Shown: positions 1 to 7,878 of the stretch, piece by piece
How the letters are laid out: every line of letters starts with the position of its first letter
Numbering within the stretch: the first letter of the stretch is position 1
Origin: JANJUO01 sp942492935
Lineage (GTDB): Bacteria; Bacteroidota; Ignavibacteria; Kapaibacteriales; UBA2268
Length of the DNA: 64,000 bases
Assembly (NCBI GenBank): GCA_942492935.1
Contig: OW818654.1
Coordinates: 3,782,001 to 3,846,000 of the forward strand
Direction of reading: 5' to 3'
The notes under the pieces: model-generated
What the model saw: the letters and a program-made list of their open reading frames with translations, nothing else
Databases searched by the model: none
Told to the model about the DNA's origin: nothing
Made by a program: the position numbers and the translations under genes

Positions 1-477
1 TTTAATAGCTATTTTGTTTAAATTTATTTGTTTTTGATTACTCAAATTTTAATATCGGCAAATTTTAGTTGCTATTATGAATTTTATTAAATAATATTTC
101 ACGATAATTATGAATTAATTTTCATTTTACATTTAAAATAATAGTTAACAACACAGTACCTTAATAAAAAAATCATACGCAAATTACAACTAAATAAGAT
201 TAATTTTCAATGAAGTTATGATAATATGACAATAAATTACCTGTAAAAGTTCTATCAATATAATCTTTATGACTTGTATTCAATCTTGCTGGAATTTTTA
301 TGAAATTAATATTTATTATTAGATTCGCTAAATTTCATATTAATTGCAAAACTGGTATATATCAATCTGAATAAAAATTGCTTATTGATTGCAAAATATC
401 TTTTTACTATTTTAATTCTATAATTAACAATAATTTCAGTATTCAATAGTTTATATTAATTTAATGGAGGAATTGTT
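1..477. other. AT-rich intergenic region, no gene seen
   Basis: No open reading frame with a convincing start and ribosome binding site is visible on either strand, and no tRNA-like or strong hairpin structure. The stretch is very AT-rich. A short piece near 178-195 (GCAAATTACAACTAA) weakly resembles a motif that recurs in other spacers near 38190, 46400 and 57025. The last 12 bases hold the Shine-Dalgarno of the following small gene. Confidence 0.5.
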
Positions 478-582
478 ATGTCAAAAGAAATGATTACAAA
501 AAAGGATACTAAAAAGAAACCTACTAAAACTTTAATTGAAAAAAGGAAGGAAAAGCAAGAAAAAAAACAAGGTAAAAAGTAG
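478..582 (+). CDS. small Lys-rich basic protein (34 aa), function unknown
   Basis: A short reading frame starts with ATG at 478, six bases after a strong Shine-Dalgarno (GGAGG within 466-471), and ends with TAG. The product is 34 residues, begins MSKEMITKKD and is almost half lysine, with a TKKKPTKT segment and a KEKQEKKQGKK tail. Similar tiny basic proteins are known as uncharacterised families in many bacteria. No transmembrane segment or enzyme motif is present. The charge suggests nucleic acid or ribosome binding, but that is inference. It stands alone, convergent with the fliLMNO cluster. The ribosome binding site and the biased composition are the reasons to call it real. Confidence 0.55.
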   Translation: MSKEMITKKDTKKKPTKTLIEKRKEKQEKKQGKK

Positions 583-735
583 TTAGTTTTAATTCTAATA
601 TTACATTTAGCAATTTATCCGAAAATATTTTGTGGATAGTAACTTTTAGTTTGTTAGAATTGTTTATAATAATTAATATTTATCAAATTTTCTATATTTG
701 ATAATAATTAACTCTGTTTTAAAAATGAGTTATAT

Positions 736-1131
736 TTAATTACTTTTAGAAAGAGTGGACATAAGAAATGATTTGAATGAAAGCGAATTCTCATCAATAT
801 TTTGAATTTGATTTGAATTAGTATTTTTATTTTGAGTTTGCATCAACACATTATCAAAAGTTTGTGTAGAAGGTACGTTTGATGATAAATCAGCAAGAGT
901 ATTTATGCTTTTTTCAGAAACCCCAAGCAATAAAGTTTTATCACCTGCTTTAATTACAAACAACTGATTTTTCGGCTGCAAGGCCATTCTTGATAAGATT
1001 TCCAAGCTAATTCCTGATGATTTCTTCTTTGACTTTGCGGTATATTTTTTAATTAACCAAAACAAAACTCCAAAGAGTGAAACCAACAGCCCCAATGTAG
1101 CAAATGCTCTTAAAATATTTCCATCAAACAT
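736..1131 (-). CDS. fliO: flagellar biosynthetic protein FliO
   Basis: A 131-residue protein with one N-terminal membrane segment (about residues 8-27) followed by a short basic linker (YTAKSKKKSSG) and a small soluble domain with the FliO-like pattern of a hydrophobic strand, GDKTLLLGVSEKSI and a Ser/Asn-rich tail. FliO helps assemble the FliP/FliR core of the flagellar export gate in the inner membrane. ATG at 1131 is chosen over upstream codons because GGAG lies 8 bases before it. It is the last gene of the fliL-fliM-fliN-fliO order, 55 bp after fliN. fliP, fliQ and fliR, which often follow, are absent here. Sequence conservation of FliO is low, so the call rests largely on context, length and topology. 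Confidence 0.75.
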   Translation of the reverse strand: MFDGNILRAFATLGLLVSLFGVLFWLIKKYTAKSKKKSSGISLEILSRMALQPKNQLFVIKAGDKTLLLGVSEKSINTLADLSSNVPSTQTFDNVLMQTQNKNTNSNQIQNIDENSLSFKSFLMSTLSKSN

Positions 1132-1186
1132 AAATTTACTCCGATAAAATAAATATAATACCTGCAATAATAAATAAATTGCAGGA

Positions 1187-1621
1187 TTATTTTTTCAATC
1201 CTCTCAACCTATCTGATGGGTCAACAAGTGTAGTAATACGAATACCAAAGTGCTTGTCGATAACAACAACTTCACCTTCGGCAACTTTTTTTCCGTTAAT
1301 CAAAACATCAACCGGCTCACTGACGAGCTTATCGAATTCAATAACCGAACCTCTTCCCAATCTAAGAATTTCCCTGATAAGCATATTTGTTCTACCGAGT
1401 TCAATAGAAACAGGCAACTGCAAATCATAAAGTAATTCTAATTTCGGATCCAACGGCGAATAAATTGTACCCGTAGTTCCGTAATCTAATTCCGGAAAAT
1501 CCGGTGAAGCAACTCCTCGTCCACCATCACCATCTTGCTCGTCCATATCCAGAGATTCAATATCCAGATCAAGTCCGCCACCAGAAATTAGGGCATCAAT
1601 TTCTTCTTGAGTCATTGTCAT
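1187..1621 (-). CDS. fliN: flagellar motor switch protein FliN
   Basis: 144 residues. An acidic, Gly-rich N-terminal stretch (to about residue 45) precedes a SpoA/FliMN C-terminal domain (about 60-140), with the usual LYDLQLPVSIELGRT, ILRLGRGSVIEFDK, EPVDVLINGKKVAEGEVVVID and FGIRIT blocks. The N-terminus TQEEIDALISGGG resembles the FliM/FliY peptide that binds CheY or other partners. FliN forms the base of the cytoplasmic C-ring and helps dock the export ATPase complex. It begins 5 bp after the fliM stop codon, so it is translationally linked to fliM. A Met two codons downstream is an equally possible start. Confidence 0.95.
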   Translation of the reverse strand: MTMTQEEIDALISGGGLDLDIESLDMDEQDGDGGRGVASPDFPELDYGTTGTIYSPLDPKLELLYDLQLPVSIELGRTNMLIREILRLGRGSVIEFDKLVSEPVDVLINGKKVAEGEVVVIDKHFGIRITTLVDPSDRLRGLKK

Positions 1622-1626
1622 AATAA

Positions 1627-2667
1627 TTATTCCTTCTCTTTGTAACTTAAGTCTTCATCTACAAGGTCATCATCAGTAAGAGGTCTAATAACTCTAACTG
1701 CTTTTTTCCCTTCAACACTGCCGGGTCTTGCGGCAAGTTTTCTTTTTCCTGCAATCAATACTTCAATTTCTTGATTGATTCTTTTTGTAAGTTTAATAAC
1801 ATCACCTTCTTTGAGTTCCATAATTTCACCCACAGTTAGCGATGTTTTTCCAAGTTCGGCTATTATCGGCAAATAAGTATTAGATATCTGCTGATTTAAT
1901 ACCTGCATATTTTCTCTGATTCGCTTTGGACTTTGTCTTAATGCAGTAGTTGTTACCTGCTGACGATTCAATTTAGCAAGAACTTCTTCAAGTGCAAAAG
2001 TAGGAAAGCAAAGATTTAGCATAAATGTATTATTGCTATTACCTATTTTTACATCAAACGAAACAACAACAACGATTTCAGAAGATGGAGCAACCTGAAC
2101 AAAGTCAGCTTCAATTTCTAATCTTGAATATTTGAAATTTAATTCAGCAATTGCACGCCAAGCATTTCTTAAATCATATAATCCATGCTCAATAATGCCG
2201 CGTAAAACTGCTTGCTCAATTGGTGTAATTGTTCGTGGTTTAGGCAATACTTCACCTTTACCACCAAGTAGTAATTCAACTAATGTAAGAGCCAACTCAG
2301 GACTTACTTCCAAAATACCACTACCATCAGTTCCTTCAATATCAAACACATATAAACAACTTGGATTTGATACAGAAAGAATAAATTCAGAATAAAAAAG
2401 CTGGTCAACTGATGTTACACTAAATGATACAACTGTTTGCAATTTAGAAACAAGATAATATCCGAAAACTTCCGCAAAATTCTCATGAATTGTCTGCAGA
2501 GTTCTAACTTGATTCTTCGAAATTCTATTTGGACGTCTAAAATCGTAATTACTTATTTCACCTTTTATAACAGGTCTTGCCGTAATTACTTCATCGACAT
2601 CTACTCTGCCGCTGTTCATTTCATTGAGCAGACTATCAATCTCGTTTTGTGATAAAACATCAGCCAT
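1627..2667 (-). CDS. fliM: flagellar motor switch protein FliM
   Basis: 346 residues, the usual length for FliM. The N-terminal LSQNEIDSLL (residues 5-14) is the conserved CheY-P binding peptide. The middle CheC-like domain (about 45-235) contains the GGKG motif at 135-138, which contacts FliG. The C-terminal SpoA domain (about 265-330: LGKTSLTVGEIMELKEGDVI) pairs with FliN. The protein forms the wall of the C-ring and changes rotation direction on CheY-P binding. The N-terminal peptide implies that chemotaxis signalling reaches this motor. It lies between fliL (11 bp upstream) and fliN (5 bp downstream) in one operon. Confidence 0.97.
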   Translation of the reverse strand: MADVLSQNEIDSLLNEMNSGRVDVDEVITARPVIKGEISNYDFRRPNRISKNQVRTLQTIHENFAEVFGYYLVSKLQTVVSFSVTSVDQLFYSEFILSVSNPSCLYVFDIEGTDGSGILEVSPELALTLVELLLGGKGEVLPKPRTITPIEQAVLRGIIEHGLYDLRNAWRAIAELNFKYSRLEIEADFVQVAPSSEIVVVVSFDVKIGNSNNTFMLNLCFPTFALEEVLAKLNRQQVTTTALRQSPKRIRENMQVLNQQISNTYLPIIAELGKTSLTVGEIMELKEGDVIKLTKRINQEIEVLIAGKRKLAARPGSVEGKKAVRVIRPLTDDDLVDEDLSYKEKE

Positions 2668-2678
2668 AATTATCTATT

Positions 2679-3299
2679 TTATTGTTTAATATATTCTACT
2701 AAAATAATATCTTTAAGAAACTTTTTATCTTTTTTAAAAATTGGTACTAAGTCATTTTTAAAAAATAATTTAAGTGAATCTCTTTTGGCTTCAATATCTG
2801 ATTCAGACATAGAGGCAATTCTTGTATTAATCACGTCTTTAATCTTTGCCATCAATCGCTTCATTTCTGGCGTTAATTCTGCACCCGGTTTTGCTTCCGC
2901 AGCTTCTTCACCTTCTTTTGGTTTTTCTCTATATTCCAAACCCAAGTTTAAAACTACATAGCTCGAAGAACTTTTTGGATTTGTTATAATCCTACCCGTT
3001 TCAAAATATGTTGTTGGTACTTCGTCAAGATAATCCTGCTCTTCCAATTCAGCCATAGCAGCATCTTCTTCAGAATGTGCTTTCTTTTCTACTTTTTGAT
3101 GTCCACCTTTACCACCAGTAGTATCAACATTAGCCATTAATGTTTCAACTTGTGATGAAACCATCATATTTACTGCAAATAAAGTTCCACCAATCAAAAC
3201 AGCCAAGACTACGACTCCTATAATAATCATTATAGGTAACGATAACATCGTTTTTCTTTTTTTGGGTCTTTCCGGTTCTTGCTTTGCTTCTTCTGCCAT
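2679..3299 (-). CDS. fliL: flagellar basal body-associated protein FliL
   Basis: 206 residues with a basic cytoplasmic N-terminus (PERPKKRKT), one strong transmembrane helix (about 22-47) and a periplasmic FliL domain (about 95-206) with TYFETGRIITNP and a C-terminal stretch matching family FliL (VINTRIASMSESDIEAKRD). A Lys/Glu-rich linker separates them. FliL surrounds the stator units and supports torque. ATG at 3299 is preferred to a GTG three codons upstream, because GTGAGA fits as the ribosome binding site. It is the first gene of the fliLMNO operon, so the promoter should lie in 3300-3480. Confidence 0.9.
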   Translation of the reverse strand: MAEEAKQEPERPKKRKTMLSLPIMIIIGVVVLAVLIGGTLFAVNMMVSSQVETLMANVDTTGGKGGHQKVEKKAHSEEDAAMAELEEQDYLDEVPTTYFETGRIITNPKSSSSYVVLNLGLEYREKPKEGEEAAEAKPGAELTPEMKRLMAKIKDVINTRIASMSESDIEAKRDSLKLFFKNDLVPIFKKDKKFLKDIILVEYIKQ

Positions 3300-3681
3300 A
3301 ATTCTCACTTAAAATTGTTTTTAAAGATAACTATTTATTCAAAATGTAATATCGTCTTAGTACTCATTTTATTGAATAATAAGTTATCAAAGTTTAAATA
3401 TTAATAAAAACCGTGCCAAAAGATTACATTTCAGCTTTTTCAATCAGTTAGCAAAATGGCGTATTTTAAGTTGTTTATTATTGAACAATAACTTAATTGA
3501 TATACTACCAAATGAACAATATTGAACAATAGAGAAATCCACTTGTTTATTTAATTTGAATGAAGTGAAGAATCAATAAATTGGGTTTCGGGGATTGGGG
3601 ATTGGGCTTCTAAGGTGTCCGACATTGGTATGCTTATTTTGATGGTCTAATTATGATAAAATTTCCTGCATACTCTTAGAA

Positions 3682-4195
3682 TATCACGTAATGATTAAAT
3701 TATGGTAACAAGTGAATTGTTGTTTTTATGAGTTGGGACTGTCTCATAAGTTGAATATTAGATAATTTTTCAATTTTAATGTTAAGAAATATCTTTATAT
3801 TTCAATCACTTAGAGACAAATAGATTCTGAAACAAGTTACCAATGACATCTTTTTTCCTTGCATCAGTATGACGATTTTTGAGGCAGTTCCAATAAACAT
3901 CGGATGAAGGAAATCCTCCTTAATCCCCCTTTAATAAAGGGGGAAAGGGGGATTTGAATTAATGCTACATTGAGGATTCTGAAACAATCTACCAATGACG
4001 ACAATTTTTTATAATGGTGTCATTTTGCATATTTTTAAATATATTTGTTCCGCTCTTCAGAATGACAACTTATGAGACAAGTTCAAAATTATGGTTACAA
4101 ATCGCAAATTATAGAATTACTTTAATATAATCACTACGTGATAAAAAAACTTTTTTGATTGTTCTGTGTTACCATAATAAAATCACTACGTGATA
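3682..4195. repeat. 514-bp segment bounded by 29-bp inverted repeats
   Basis: The left arm (3682-3710) reads TATCACGTAATGATT and continues to GGTAACA. The right arm (4167-4195) is its reverse complement with three mismatches in 29 positions. A third partial copy of the outer half is at 4121-4143. The arms contain the imperfect palindrome ATCAC-N3-GTGAT. Element A1 (3740-4079) sits inside. This could be an older inverted-repeat element into which A1 inserted, or the arms could be independent copies of a small palindromic repeat. Confidence 0.5.
3740..4079. repeat. repeat family A, copy 1 (340-bp MITE-like element)
   Basis: The segment begins TGTCTCATAAGTTG and ends with the exact reverse complement CAACTTATGAGACA (4066-4079), a 14-bp terminal inverted repeat. 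It has no coding capacity. Inside is a hairpin-forming CCCCCTTTAATAAAGGGGG block. A near-identical copy with three more internal 196-bp units lies at 35589-38045, and a shortened relative lies at 41563-41666. Size, terminal repeats and dispersed copies fit a non-autonomous transposable element. The mobilising transposase is not in the window. Confidence 0.75.
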
Positions 4196-4429
4196 ATTTA
4201 TGTAGTTGTATGAATTATTATATTGAAATAATCAACATAATTAACCTAACAATGTCGGACATCTGGAAATACATTTTCTCCACACCGTTTTTCCTCTTTT
4301 TGTTCTCCATATACATTGATAAAAAATACTTTATATATGCAAATAAAAACTATTGCACTATATTACAATACATTCATATAGTCATCGTTTATAAATTTGA
4401 TTTACAAACAAATTTATTAGGAGTTTAAT

Positions 4430-4780
4430 ATGATTAAATTAATCACATTCATAGCATTAGCATTAATGCTTTCAGTAAGTACTTTTGCAACTGAAAATAA
4501 ATCGACAAAAAATTCAGCCAAAAATACTGTTGTTATAGATGTAAGAACAGCTCAAGAATTTAATGCTGGACATATAAAAGAATCTATGCATATTCCTTAT
4601 GATATAATAACCCAAAAAATAACTCAAGAAGTTCCATCAAAAGATACTCAAATAATTCTTTACTGTCGAAGTGGCAGAAGGTCAGGAATTGCTGAAAGAG
4701 CATTAAAAGATATGGGATATAAAAATGTTGAAAATTATGGTAGTATGGAAGATGCTAAGAATAAACTTGGAATAAAATAA
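4430..4780 (+). CDS. exported single-domain rhodanese
   Basis: 116 residues: a cleavable signal peptide (about 1-20, MIKLITFIALALMLSVSTFA) then one rhodanese domain (33-116). VVIDVRTAQEFNAGHI is the conserved N-terminal block, and CRSGRRSG is the active-site loop with the persulfide-forming cysteine. The protein should act in the periplasm as a thiosulfate or other sulfurtransferase, like PspE. AGGAG lies 7 bases before the ATG, and a TAAATTTG element typical of Bacteroidota -7 boxes lies about 35 bp upstream. It is a single-gene unit, convergent with the phosphohexomutase. Its physiological sulfur donor cannot be inferred. Confidence 0.9.
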   Translation: MIKLITFIALALMLSVSTFATENKSTKNSAKNTVVIDVRTAQEFNAGHIKESMHIPYDIITQKITQEVPSKDTQIILYCRSGRRSGIAERALKDMGYKNVENYGSMEDAKNKLGIK

Positions 4781-4980
4781 ATAGCTTTATATAGTTTTCA
4801 AAGATTGGCAAAATGGTATAACTAATGTCAAGCAGACAATAATGTTAATTCAACAATATGTACGTGATTTGAGTAGTTTGGAATTAATATTTAAATTTTT
4901 GCAATATTCTTGTTTCTGTTTTAATTAAAACTTGTATTGCATTAAACAGTTGCATAAAATAATCTTATTGAACAAGCAAA

Positions 4981-5010
4981 AAAAAAGCATCTTAAAAAGA
5001 TGCTTTTTTT
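4981..5010. terminator. bidirectional intrinsic terminator
   Basis: A 7-bp stem GCATCTT/AAGATGC (4987-4993 and 4997-5003) is flanked by A-runs on the left and T-runs on the right. It therefore works as a terminator on both strands. It separates the convergent rhodanese gene and phosphohexomutase gene. Confidence 0.85.
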
Positions 5011-5026
5011 TTAATAATTGAAATTA

Positions 5027-6427
5027 CTATTTCAATTTCATACCTTCGTCAAGTAATTCATTTACTTTGCTTAATGAATCAGCTTCAGCATAGAATCTTA
5101 TTAATGGCTCTGTACCAGATGCTCTGATTAATAGCCAGCCCTTTTCTACAAAGAACTTAAACCCATCAGTTGTATCAATTCTATCCACATTATACCTACC
5201 AAGATGATTTGGACCTTTTGCAGCAGCATTTAAAATCTGTTTTTTGACAGATTCAGTTACTCTTACATCGCGTCTTAAATATCTATGAATACCAAATTCT
5301 TCATCAAGTTCTTCGCATAATTGTTTCAAAGACATTTCTCTAATTGCCATTACTTCAAGAATGAACATAGCATTAAATAAACCATCTCTTTCTGGAATAT
5401 GAAGGATACAGCTTAACCCGCCAGATTCTTCACCTCCAATTAAAATATCTTCTTCAACCATTTTCTGTGCAATATGTTTAAAGCCAACAGGAGTTTCGTA
5501 TAGCTTGATATTTTTCTTTTCGCAATACATATTTACCATTGAAGTAAGAGAAACTGTTTTAGCAACAGCACCTCTTTTCTTTTTCTTTTCATAAAGATAT
5601 TTAAGCAAAATCATAAATATTTTATGTGAATCAACAAAATTTCCTTCATGGTCAATTAAACCAACTCTATCCGCATCGCCATCAGTTGCAATACCAATAT
5701 CATAATCGCCTTTTTTGATTGTATCAATCAAAACGGACAGACATTCACCAATAGGTTCTGGATGGTCAATCTCACCAAAAGATGGATTCAAATCACCATG
5801 AATTTCAGTAGAAACTGGTACTAATCTTCTTAATGTACCAATTCCTGCTCCATACATAGGGTCGAAAAGAATTTTAAATTTTCTTTCGTTAATTTCATTA
5901 ACTTTAATTTTCTTTTTAATATGTCTAATGTATGAATCTTTTGCATCAAATACTCTGATTTGTCTTGTTGCAAAATAATCATCAAAAGTTTTAAATTTGA
6001 ATTGAGGAGGTTTATTCCAAAGTTTGTTCAATTCAACTTCTAATTCTGCAATATCTTCTGGAATTGCAGGACCACCAAAATTTGCTTTAACTTTGAAACC
6101 ATTATAAATTGCAGGATTATGACTTGCAGTAATTACAATACCCAAATCAGCACCTTTTGCTTTTGTATGAAATGAAACTTGAGGGGTAGAAGCAATTGCA
6201 TCAGTAAAATGCACTAATACACCTTGCCACGCCAAAACTAAAGCAGTTTCAACCGCAAAGTCCTTAGATAGAAAACGAGTATCATACCCGATAACAACAG
6301 TAGGGCTTTCCTTACCTGTTTTTTTCTTTAAGTATCTTGCAACTGCAAGAGCTACTTTTTGTACATTTTCAAAATTAAAATCACGTGCTATAAGTCCACG
6401 CCAACCATCTGTACCAAATTTTATCAT
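5027..6427 (-). CDS. phosphoglucomutase/phosphomannomutase (alpha-D-phosphohexomutase)
   Basis: 466 residues with all four family signatures: GTDGWRG near the start; ITASHNP with the phosphoserine at residue 102; the metal-binding loop DGDADR at 249-254; the sugar-binding loop GGEESGG at 331-337; and RASGTEPLIR near the C-terminus for the phosphate site. The enzyme interconverts hexose-6- and hexose-1-phosphates (glucose, mannose or glucosamine), feeding cell-wall and polysaccharide synthesis or glycolysis. The exact substrate is not fixed by the motifs. It lies 57 bp after enolase on the same strand, suggesting co-transcription with a glycolytic gene. Confidence 0.93.
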   Translation of the reverse strand: MIKFGTDGWRGLIARDFNFENVQKVALAVARYLKKKTGKESPTVVIGYDTRFLSKDFAVETALVLAWQGVLVHFTDAIASTPQVSFHTKAKGADLGIVITASHNPAIYNGFKVKANFGGPAIPEDIAELEVELNKLWNKPPQFKFKTFDDYFATRQIRVFDAKDSYIRHIKKKIKVNEINERKFKILFDPMYGAGIGTLRRLVPVSTEIHGDLNPSFGEIDHPEPIGECLSVLIDTIKKGDYDIGIATDGDADRVGLIDHEGNFVDSHKIFMILLKYLYEKKKKRGAVAKTVSLTSMVNMYCEKKNIKLYETPVGFKHIAQKMVEEDILIGGEESGGLSCILHIPERDGLFNAMFILEVMAIREMSLKQLCEELDEEFGIHRYLRRDVRVTESVKKQILNAAAKGPNHLGRYNVDRIDTTDGFKFFVEKGWLLIRASGTEPLIRFYAEADSLSKVNELLDEGMKLK

Positions 6428-6484
6428 TTTTGTCTTGTCTTTGTAAGTTCAACAAGTTAATTACTAATTTATTTAATTATAAGT

Positions 6485-7768
6485 TTATCTGTTAAATACA
6501 CTTCTACCAGCATAAACAGCATCATCATCAAGCCATTCTTCAATTCTAAGTAATTGATTGTATTTTGCAACGCGGTCAGTTCTACTTGGAGCACCTGTTT
6601 TAATTTGACCAGCATTTGTCGCAACAGCAATATCAGCAATTGTAGCATCTTCAGTTTCACCTGAACGGTGTGAAATCACAACACTATATCCATATCTTTG
6701 AGCCAAGTGAACTGTTTCCAAAGTTTCAGTTAAAGTTCCAATTTGATTTACTTTAACTAATATTGAGTTTGCAATACCTTCACGAATTCCACGAGCCAAA
6801 AATTCTGGATTTGTTACGAACAAATCATCACCAACTATTTGTATTTTATTGCCTAAAGTATCTGAAAGTAACTTCCAACCTTCCCAATCATTTTGGTCTA
6901 AACCATCTTCTATAGAAATTATAGGGTATTTGTTGCATAAATCAACATACCAATTTACCATTTGTTCAGATGTAAATAATTCACCTGTAGATTTGAACAT
7001 TTTATATTTACCATCTTCATACATTTCGCTTGAAGCAACATCAATAGCTAAAAGGAAATCATCATTTGGTTTGTAACCGGCTGCATTGATGGCTTCAAGA
7101 ATAACATCAAATGCTTCTTCATTTGATTTCAATGATGGAGCGTACCCACCTTCATCACCAACAGAAGTGTTATAACCTCTTGATTTTAATACTTTTTTCA
7201 AATGATGAAAAACTTCTGTACCCATTCTCAAAGCATCTGCAAATGTATCAGCACCAACCGGCATTATCATAAATTCTTGTATATCTACACTATTATCAGC
7301 GTGTTTTCCACCATTTAATATATTCATCATAGGAGTAGGTAATAATTCTGCTCTAACTCCACCAAGATATTTATATAATGGCAAACCATGATATTCCGCT
7401 GCTGCTTTTGCTACTGCAAGAGATACACCAAGAATAGCATTTGCACCTAATTTTGATTTATTATCTGTACCGTCAAGTTCAATTAATAATTTATCTATTT
7501 GCTTTTGTTCTGTGGCATCTAATCCTTCTAAAGCATCTGCAATAATTTCATTTACATTTTCAACAGCTTTCAAGACGCCTTTGCCTAAATATCTTGAATT
7601 ATCTTCATCTCGCAATTCATAAGCTTCGTATTCGCCTGTTGATGCACCTGATGGAACAATCGCACTTCCATAAGAACCATCATCTAAAACAACTTCGACT
7701 TCAACAGTAGGATTGCCACGTGAATCAAGTACTTCACGTGCATGAACATCAAGGATTAATGAACTCAT
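6485..7768 (-). CDS. eno: enolase
   Basis: 427 residues, full length. It converts 2-phosphoglycerate to phosphoenolpyruvate. Visible signatures are AREVLDSRGNPTVEVEV at the N-terminus, the SGASTGEYEA loop, the metal ligand regions SIEDGLDQNDW and GDDLFVTNP, the catalytic-lysine strand SILVKVNQIGT, and the signature ISHRSGETED. ATG at 7768 is chosen because GAGGT sits 10 bases upstream and MSSLILDVHAREV matches the family N-terminus. A longer frame upstream has no homology. It is the middle of a minus-strand run between a histidine kinase and a phosphohexomutase. Confidence 0.98.
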   Translation of the reverse strand: MSSLILDVHAREVLDSRGNPTVEVEVVLDDGSYGSAIVPSGASTGEYEAYELRDEDNSRYLGKGVLKAVENVNEIIADALEGLDATEQKQIDKLLIELDGTDNKSKLGANAILGVSLAVAKAAAEYHGLPLYKYLGGVRAELLPTPMMNILNGGKHADNSVDIQEFMIMPVGADTFADALRMGTEVFHHLKKVLKSRGYNTSVGDEGGYAPSLKSNEEAFDVILEAINAAGYKPNDDFLLAIDVASSEMYEDGKYKMFKSTGELFTSEQMVNWYVDLCNKYPIISIEDGLDQNDWEGWKLLSDTLGNKIQIVGDDLFVTNPEFLARGIREGIANSILVKVNQIGTLTETLETVHLAQRYGYSVVISHRSGETEDATIADIAVATNAGQIKTGAPSRTDRVAKYNQLLRIEEWLDDDAVYAGRSVFNR

Positions 7769-7878
7769 AATAATAACCTCTAATAAAAAAAACTTTTTTC
7801 TCAAATAACATTTTTAATAACTGTAAAATTAACTATTTTTTTTTAAAGAATTTAAGAAAATTTCATATTAATTTTGAA

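Larger units (their letters stand above)
3300..4429. other. 1.1-kb spacer filled with interspersed repeats
   Basis: No credible gene is present. A frame at 4159-4428 is hydrophobic and low in complexity, lies partly in repeat sequence and has no ribosome binding site. The spacer holds a MITE-like element at 3740-4079 and a surrounding pair of 29-bp inverted repeats at 3682-3710 and 4167-4195. The rhodanese ribosome binding site (AGGAG) is at its right end. Confidence 0.7.

Noticed and set aside
4159..4428. 89-residue plus-strand frame before the rhodanese
   Set aside because: Low-complexity hydrophobic sequence in a repeat-derived spacer, no ribosome binding site, no recognised family; overlaps the inverted repeat arm.
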